From assembly GCA_017506865.1 (NCBI GenBank), contig JAFCMP010000551.1:496001-560000 (forward strand): a stretch of 64,000 nt of DNA, read 5' to 3'. The translations under genes were made by a program, and so were the position numbers. This document shows, in pieces, positions 59,401-64,000 of this stretch (position 1 is its first letter; each line of letters begins with the position of its first letter). The DNA comes from Tribonema minus. Its lineage: Eukaryota; Sar; Xanthophyceae; Tribonematales; Tribonemataceae. Under the pieces are notes generated by a model. The model made no database searches. It had not been told where the DNA came from and saw nothing but the letters and a program-made list of their open reading frames with translations.

Positions 59401-61510
59401 AGGCATTCTTGAGGTCCAGCATGAACTGCCAGTGACCGAGCTCATACGCGAGTTTGCCGGCCATGGCCGCTTTCTCCGCTCCTGCTGAGACGGCTACCCC
59501 ATACTGCCCGTCTGGCTCAAGGAGCTCCGCCAGGAAGTCTTTGCGGTCTGCCACGTACACCGAAGTGCATAGTCGCTGCAGCACCTCGCCGCAAACGATG
59601 GGCCGCTGCTTAGCTGTACCATCTTCCTGTTGTTCTGCAAGTGGCGTCAGGCGCCCCGCGCCATGCAACTGCCAGAAGGCATCCGGCAGCCGCGCAGCCT
59701 CCCGCATAACGGTCTGAAGCCACCGTGTGAGGACAGCAGCAAACTCATGCCGTCCCCAGCTTGTGCGTAGCGCATCCTGCAGGTGGCTGTAGCGCAGCCC
59801 CGATGGGCCTGCTCCACTGTAAGGGCTTGCTCGCTGGATGAGCTTGGCAACCGTCTCTGGCTCAATTCCCTCCCCCTGTAACAGGCTGAGTTCTGCTGGC
59901 ATGTCGGCTGCTTTCGCCACAAGCTGATCAACCATGCCGGATAGCTCATGGAGTTGTTCCCCTGGCGCAGCGGGGGGGTGTTTGGACTGCATGGCGGCAA
60001 AGCAGTCATCATCAGGTATCGCCACCGTTTTGGGCTGAAGGAAACGCGCTGCCTGCTGTAGCCCCCCCCGTGTGCCCATGCACTGTAGGACGTAGGCGTT
60101 GATCGCTGCCTCCGTTTGCTGGCGCGCGCGCCAGCGCCGGTGCGCACGCGCGTGTGCGAGGAGCGCTGGCACCAACCGGTCAAGCTCACCGCGTGCCAAC
60201 ATTCTGATTCTGTCGGAGCGAGTGATGCCAGGTGCGCCATCGGTGGAGGTGATGAGTGATGGCATGAGGTGGTGTAGAATCGTGGATCTTTGCAGTCGCT
60301 GCACCCGCCCTGCGGAATCTGGCTCCCGCGCCGCATTGACGAACATCGTCATTGTGTGTGCCAACAGATGTGTTGCTGCGTTCTCCAGTGCAGCTCCCAC
60401 ATAGCGACGATTGCGTGGTCTAGCAAGGCTTCTAGTTGTCGCGAACTGCAGCTTGCACAGCTCATCGAGGCTGATGCTGTCAAGCACTGCTGCGACTGCG
60501 GGGGTTGAGATGGTCCACGTGAAAAGCCCACCTGCCCCACCTGCTGCGCCTGCAGGGCCTGGCGCTGCCGCTGCTGTCGCCGCACCTGCCGCTCTGGGGC
60601 CCCCTCCGCCGCCGCCGCGGCCGCCACGACCACAGCCTCGTCCGCCGCTGTCGCTGCTGCGACCGCTGCCACGGCCACCGCGGCCGTTTTGAGTTCGCGC
60701 GCCACTGCCGCTGTTGCTAGCACCGCCGCTGCGGCTGCTGGCATCACTGCTGCGGCCGTTGCCAGCGCCGCTGTCCTTAGTACCGGCTGCACTGCCGCCG
60801 CCGGCACCGCTGCTGCTGCCGCCTCCGGTTCTGCTGCCGCTAGTCGCTCTGCTACTGCTGATGTCTGCATCATTGCTGCCGCTGCGAACGCGTCCTCCAT
60901 TGCCACGTCCGCGCCCTCCACTGCGACCCCGACCCCCTCGTGTAGCACTGCTGCCCCCACGTTCCGGCCTCTTCGAGCTGCCGGAGGAGCTGCTGCCACC
61001 AGCCTGAGCAGCAGGTGCCTGCTGCGCGTGCGCTGGTCCCTTTGCGTAGGGGTTGCCGATGGGTGTGCACGCCGGTTGCTGCTGTGGCAGCGACGTGGTA
61101 GCTGTTGCCGTCGATGCATCAGGTGCTAGCGGTGCTGCTGATGCTGTTGTTGACAATGTTGCCGCCACTGCAGCGGGTGAAGTGATAGGCCTGCATTTGC
61201 GGCAGTGCTTGCCCGCGCTGGCATCGCTGCTGTCCACTCTGAATGTCTTGTTGGCATGAAACAGGTTTTTGCACAAGGCACACTCGGTGTAGATGGTTTG
61301 CAAGTGCGACGTGCTGAGGTCGGAGCGCTCCAGGAACGTTGTTGCTGTCCCACTGTGGTGTTTGCGCTGGTGCTTCGCCGCGATGTGGGCGTTTAACCTC
61401 TGCTGTAACGAGAGCAGCGACATGCCCTTCTTCACCACGAGGTCGCATAAGTTGCACTTGTACTCCGGGTCCGCACTGCCTCCACCTCCAGCTTCGTCGT
61501 CTAGCATCAG
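56395..61510 (-). mobile_element. Non-LTR (LINE) element inserted in Gypsy sequence
   Basis: Contains the 1670-codon frame above. The upstream boundary is sharp: Gypsy reverse transcriptase coding (ending around LNKVIRSNL) gives way to the LINE within a few bases of 61507. The downstream boundary is approximate. Because the coding frame is open throughout, this copy is the best candidate in the window for recent activity. Confidence 0.7.
56495..61507 (-). CDS. Non-LTR retroelement polyprotein with restriction-like endonuclease, 1670 residues
   Basis: One uninterrupted frame. Domains in order: a C2H2-like finger (YKCNLCDLVV..., residues about 16-45); a second Cys cluster (CALC...CRKC, about 76-105); a Gly/Arg/Ser-rich region (about 165-310); reverse transcriptase (GPSGLRYSHL near 565, FMLDLKNAFN, GFKQGDPAAPMLF near 753, YMDD near 791); an Ala-rich low-complexity stretch (about 1020-1340); a CCHC finger (CKLCGKSPGGTLHARLC near 1440); and a restriction-like endonuclease (RRMDIVLP near 1505, VDVTCFEAQ near 1534). 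This finger-RT-CCHC-RLE order is that of the R2/NeSL/CRE-type branch, which nicks DNA and primes reverse transcription at the target. The clade is not assigned. Met 1 lies a few bases from the Gypsy junction, leaving almost no 5' UTR, so the true N-terminus may be missing. Confidence 0.85.
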   Translation of the reverse strand: MLDDEAGGGGSADPEYKCNLCDLVVKKGMSLLSLQQRLNAHIAAKHQRKHHSGTATTFLERSDLSTSHLQTIYTECALCKNLFHANKTFRVDSSDASAGKHCRKCRPITSPAAVAATLSTTASAAPLAPDASTATATTSLPQQQPACTPIGNPYAKGPAHAQQAPAAQAGGSSSSGSSKRPERGGSSATRGGRGRSGGRGRGNGGRVRSGSNDADISSSRATSGSRTGGGSSSGAGGGSAAGTKDSGAGNGRSSDASSRSGGASNSGSGARTQNGRGGRGSGRSSDSGGRGCGRGGRGGGGGGPRAAGAATAAAAPGPAGAAGGAGGLFTWTISTPAVAAVLDSISLDELCKLQFATTRSLARPRNRRYVGAALENAATHLLAHTMTMFVNAAREPDSAGRVQRLQRSTILHHLMPSLITSTDGAPGITRSDRIRMLARGELDRLVPALLAHARAHRRWRARQQTEAAINAYVLQCMGTRGGLQQAARFLQPKTVAIPDDDCFAAMQSKHPPAAPGEQLHELSGMVDQLVAKAADMPAELSLLQGEGIEPETVAKLIQRASPYSGAGPSGLRYSHLQDALRTSWGRHEFAAVLTRWLQTVMREAARLPDAFWQLHGAGRLTPLAEQQEDGTAKQRPIVCGEVLQRLCTSVYVADRKDFLAELLEPDGQYGVAVSAGAEKAAMAGKLAYELGHWQFMLDLKNAFNMVFVLAAAEWVAAQLPDFLDYFIGTYVRTRPRLLFQHVDGSTRIIMSQRGFKQGDPAAPMLFCGAIAQCLKRFNEAAAAQRARRRMGAYMDDANVRTGACTLTQDDIQAVAQLKQHFAEVGLELNLTKSRALPGRGHVVTDHERQLLQQLGVQLVGDTDENQNRGAVLLGVPVGHSSFVDAWLRREAGAGGAGARFAERCARLTSPRAMFRLLRYCVVPRMTYCLRTIPTTQTAPAAKEWDRVTQWVLEHSMGLQPPGQTWRQFEQSGAHFHLAAHGPALQQARLPTRHGGLGITSACDIADAAYVAGTLQALQPALSGWAGVLQQAAPQAAADNAAEDAATQAAPAAAAAAPAPAASAAATVTAAAAVASGGATAPAAATASAAGRAYGAAIPATHDAAAAGSGAAAAAQAAPAAAAAAAAHGATTPAAAAAAAAAAAPASEAAAAAAAHVAPQVASAASLTAASTAAAAGIGNTAATGPTSLRAAAAPATGAASAGGAATVPAATAAMAVAAANAAGAAPTPAAAATPLAAAATAGGTAAAPAHAAAAAVNSGAARSTPAMLQGAAAAEVARLPLMQTIATAATSLRAATGDKLEHILPPALTPLQQQPPTQQPPLRPTAGGGTGADAACVLDASALQLQCSLKRPNQSALADAVATELADKVEADLQQLPQGTQRTQALARFRSQRHMHSIGMAFLNEPMYSTTASFDGLSWQLAVKRAIGVEEQTAGCKLCGKSPGGTLHARLCQAPRVKAHDTIVHNSVKRATQRLLRQYLKTGLVDEDYTPFLGSAGPPGSRRMDIVLPADAFPVTGYDDPTRHLPLMVDVTCFEAQVASRAAKTAADPERCCRDQEAAKTTHYSGHYDQNCYKLATLAIGSFGSIGEQGRKLLEAVATEYASRMSVPGGARPKALKGIALARLRSALSAALHMAYSGRVMTHMAESRGGGHMEEDVGEDPEMPFGGGGV

Positions 61511-64000
61511 AGGTTGCTGCGAATGACTTTATTCAAGGGTCTGTAGTCAGCACAGAAGCGAACTTTGTCTTTCTGCATCACCAACACAGGATTACTGGCC
61601 CAGGGGCCGCTGGCAGGCCTAAACTGACCGCGTTTACGCTCATTTTCAACGGCCTCAAAAGATGATTTTAGCCTCTTGTTCGGCCCACCTGCGTGCTTTG
61701 ACGGCAATTGGCGCTGCATCGCCGGTCCGATTTCAACGTCAAAGCGGTCCGTCACCTTGGGGTTCTTGGGGTCTTGCGCGAAGGCGCCGCGCCGGCGGCG
61801 GAGCACTTCCATAGCGCGCTCGTAGTAGGTGACGCCGTGTTGATCGCGTTAAGAACGTCAAGCACCTTGCCGTCTTTGCTCAGCACTTCATGCAACTCTT
61901 CATCTGTGCATGTGCCCAGGGGGGCATTATGCTCCTCTGCCACCTTGCGTCTGAACGCAGCTCTTTCTGCTTCAGCTTGCGTGACAGGGTCTGGCTCAGA
62001 TGTTTTGTGCTCTGACGCGCAAGAGGAGTCTGGCTGTCATGCAGGTCTAGACCTGATCACGGCAGGCGTGTCTTGGCCTAGATGTTTCAACGCTATTCTT
62101 GTCAGGTTTGCAGTAAGTTCTAATTTGCCAACGTCCATGTTGCAGATCATGTCAGGCGTCTCAATGACACCTACGATCGCGCCTTCTGGTATGAACACTG
62201 GCATGGTAGAAGTATTCTCGGCTAGCAGCCCAAGCGGCTTGTGCGGTGACGCAAAGTTCACCGTATCCATGAGCACAGTGCCTTGAGCAGCCAGCCTGTT
62301 CACCGTCACAGACGCCTGTGGCGCATCGGCAGTGAGCAGCACTTCAGCAGGTCCAGAGCACTGTACTGGCGGCTGTGACACAACTTCAATGGTTCTAACG
62401 GTGTCAGCGTTGATTACTTGATCATGGTTGTGTGTAGAAGGTATGTGCGCGCTTGCAAAGTGGGTTTCTGGGATGTTTGCACCTTAGCAGCGCCCACTTT
62501 GATTGAGTTTGCCGCGGGGGGGTCTAGAGTCCCCAATCTTGTGTGCTCGCGTATAGGCACAACAGGTCCAGCAGAGCCAGCGGGATGGAAGCGCATCCCG
62601 TGCTCATATGTGATTGATGAGCCAAACTTGCCAAAGAAGCTAGACCCTAGGATGGTCTCATAGGGCAAGTCCACCACGTAGAAAGCATGTGTGCAAATGG
62701 TGTCTTTGAAGCACACCTGGGCGTGCACAACACCAGTAATCAGCACTGATTTCTTGGCGTCAGGTAGTTCAACACTGGTAAAGTGGCCATCAGAGAGCGG
62801 GCAAATTGAACCGTGTGGCAGCTGATGCGCACGCTCAGTGTTGATGAATTCGGCCTCGGCGCCGTTGTCCATCAGCGCGCCAAGTACCAGCTCTTGTATG
62901 CCATCACCGACTTGTGTGCGCACTGGCATGCGCACAAAGCTGTTTGTCTTGGGTTTGCCAATCACACGCGCTCTCTGCAAGGTTTTAGGCGGTTTGTGAC
63001 GTGCTTGCCATCTGGGCATGGCTCTAAACGCGTCAGCATGGCTTTAAACGCGTCAGACCAGGTTGCTGAGCATCATATTGCTGACATCAGAGTCGATGTC
63101 TGCTCACGGCGTCAGGTGATACTTCAACAAGACCGGTGTTCGACGTCTTGCAGGGGTCAGAAGCAGCAGGCTCTTCTTCATCCTCGCCGTACACCCAAGG
63201 GTTTTGAAGTTGGCATGTCACTTCCACAAGTTAGCGTGGCAAGCAACATGCGCCCTGCATTGCGTGTGAACTGGTAGAAGCTTCTCATGCAAGCACTAGC
63301 TAGGCGCAGCACTGCAGGTTGTTCAAGGCTAGACCACCAGGAGGGGGAGAGGTGTGGTCATGCACCACCACTTCACCCGGTGCAAGCTCGGTGGTATCTT
63401 TAGGACTAGGCCATTCTGTAGGCAGGGATGCAACTGCATGCAAAGCGAGCATGGTTGCAGCTACACAGTTGGGTTGCACTATGTTTGCAACCCAGCGTTT
63501 CTTCTGGGTAAGCGTTCCTTCAGGGTAAGGTTCGCCATAGCCAAGCGAGGACATGACTTGATCAGGGCTCAACACAAGAGCTTTGCTGGCTGGTCCTGCA
63601 TCTTTATCGCGTGGCTGGTAAGATGAGGAAGGGCCTCGCCCGGGCTGGCGAGTGATGGGACTAGGGAGCGGCATGTCAGCGGATAGCACGCCTGGCGTCG
63701 CGGGCTGCCTAGGGTCCCAGTAAAACGTGTCATGGGAGCAGCCAAGATGCTCGCGAACAGTGCAAGGCTTGCTGGTGCGGAAGCGCTCATTGAGAATTGC
63801 ATTCAAGCGTGCAAAGCGCTGAGGCAGTCGAGAAGTGTTCGGAGCCGACACAGTGTAATCGCGCTCGCGTGAAGGTGCACCATATACGTCTGTGCCACGA
63901 AACTGCACCTCATAGGTGGAATACCCCCTTGTTCCCATAATGCGGCAAAAGTCGCGCCACGAGTTGGATAGGAGCATCCTAGGCATGTTCTCGTTCACTA
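61508..64000 (-). mobile_element. Gypsy-type LTR retroelement, protease and start of reverse transcriptase (fossil)
   Basis: From the right edge inwards on the minus strand: a coding region without a recognised domain (about 63300-63998, perhaps gag-like); an aspartic protease (about 62414-63019, with ALMDNGAEAEFI at the catalytic site and ILGSSFFGKF downstream); a connecting segment (62037-62381); and the beginning of reverse transcriptase (61508-61812, around VRFCADYRPLNKVI). The rest is displaced by the LINE insertion. The element runs off the window, no LTR was seen, and the copy is broken in several places. Confidence 0.75.

Overview
The window looks like nuclear DNA of a green alga; a trebouxiophyte is my guess, not shown by the sequence. 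Genes are cut into many short exons by introns with GTGAG/GTAAG-type donors and GCAG/ACAG acceptors, intergenic DNA is TG/CA-rich, and CCCTAA-type telomere-like runs are scattered through it. Plant-type metabolic and carrier genes sit beside families known from unicellular algae. No rRNA, tRNA or CRISPR array was found.

Left half (1-37.6 kb), the genic part. The 3' end of a kinase-domain gene (+, to 1768); the last exons of an unidentified gene (+, 2959-3177); a nine-exon mitochondrial carrier closest to the carnitine/acylcarnitine carrier (-, 3542-9582); triosephosphate isomerase (-, 10655-11736); a PHO80/U-type cyclin (+, about 12100-13543); a four-exon EamA/DMT transporter (-, 14833-17841); a remnant of a non-LTR element (about 20340-20840); exons of an unidentified gene (+, 21.7-26.0 kb); and a seven-exon tyrosinase (-, 31350-37563) with a 3.5-kb intron. 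For the carrier, TPI, DMT transporter and tyrosinase I followed splice phase exon by exon. All close cleanly except the tyrosinase, which is one base out of frame at one point. Short non-autonomous DNA transposons sit in the introns and spacers: a Tc1/mariner-like element holding a hAT-like one (5036-6510), a hAT-like element with a perfect 8-bp target duplication (22512-23341), and TA-flanked elements at 30709-31151 and 32830-33398.

Right half (38-64 kb), a mobile-element pile. A chromodomain-bearing Gypsy fragment (39.98-41.13 kb), probable host exons with duplicated exon pieces (43.5-47.5 kb), then a layered stack. Old Gypsy pieces on the minus strand (47.5-48.5, 53.9-54.5 and 61.5-64.0 kb) are separated by a DIRS-like tyrosine-recombinase retroelement on the plus strand (48529-53933), a Stowaway-like TA-flanked element (54844-56167), and a non-LTR element with a 1670-codon open frame (56495-61507). 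A 441-bp derivative carrying only the two ends of the DIRS-like element lies at 28880-29320.

The host genes do not form one pathway. Carrier, TPI and DMT transporter are housekeeping metabolism and transport, the cyclin is a likely CDK partner, and the tyrosinase is an oxidase. The clearest biology in the window is mobile-element activity: nested insertions, deletion derivatives and several non-autonomous families with recognisable target duplications.
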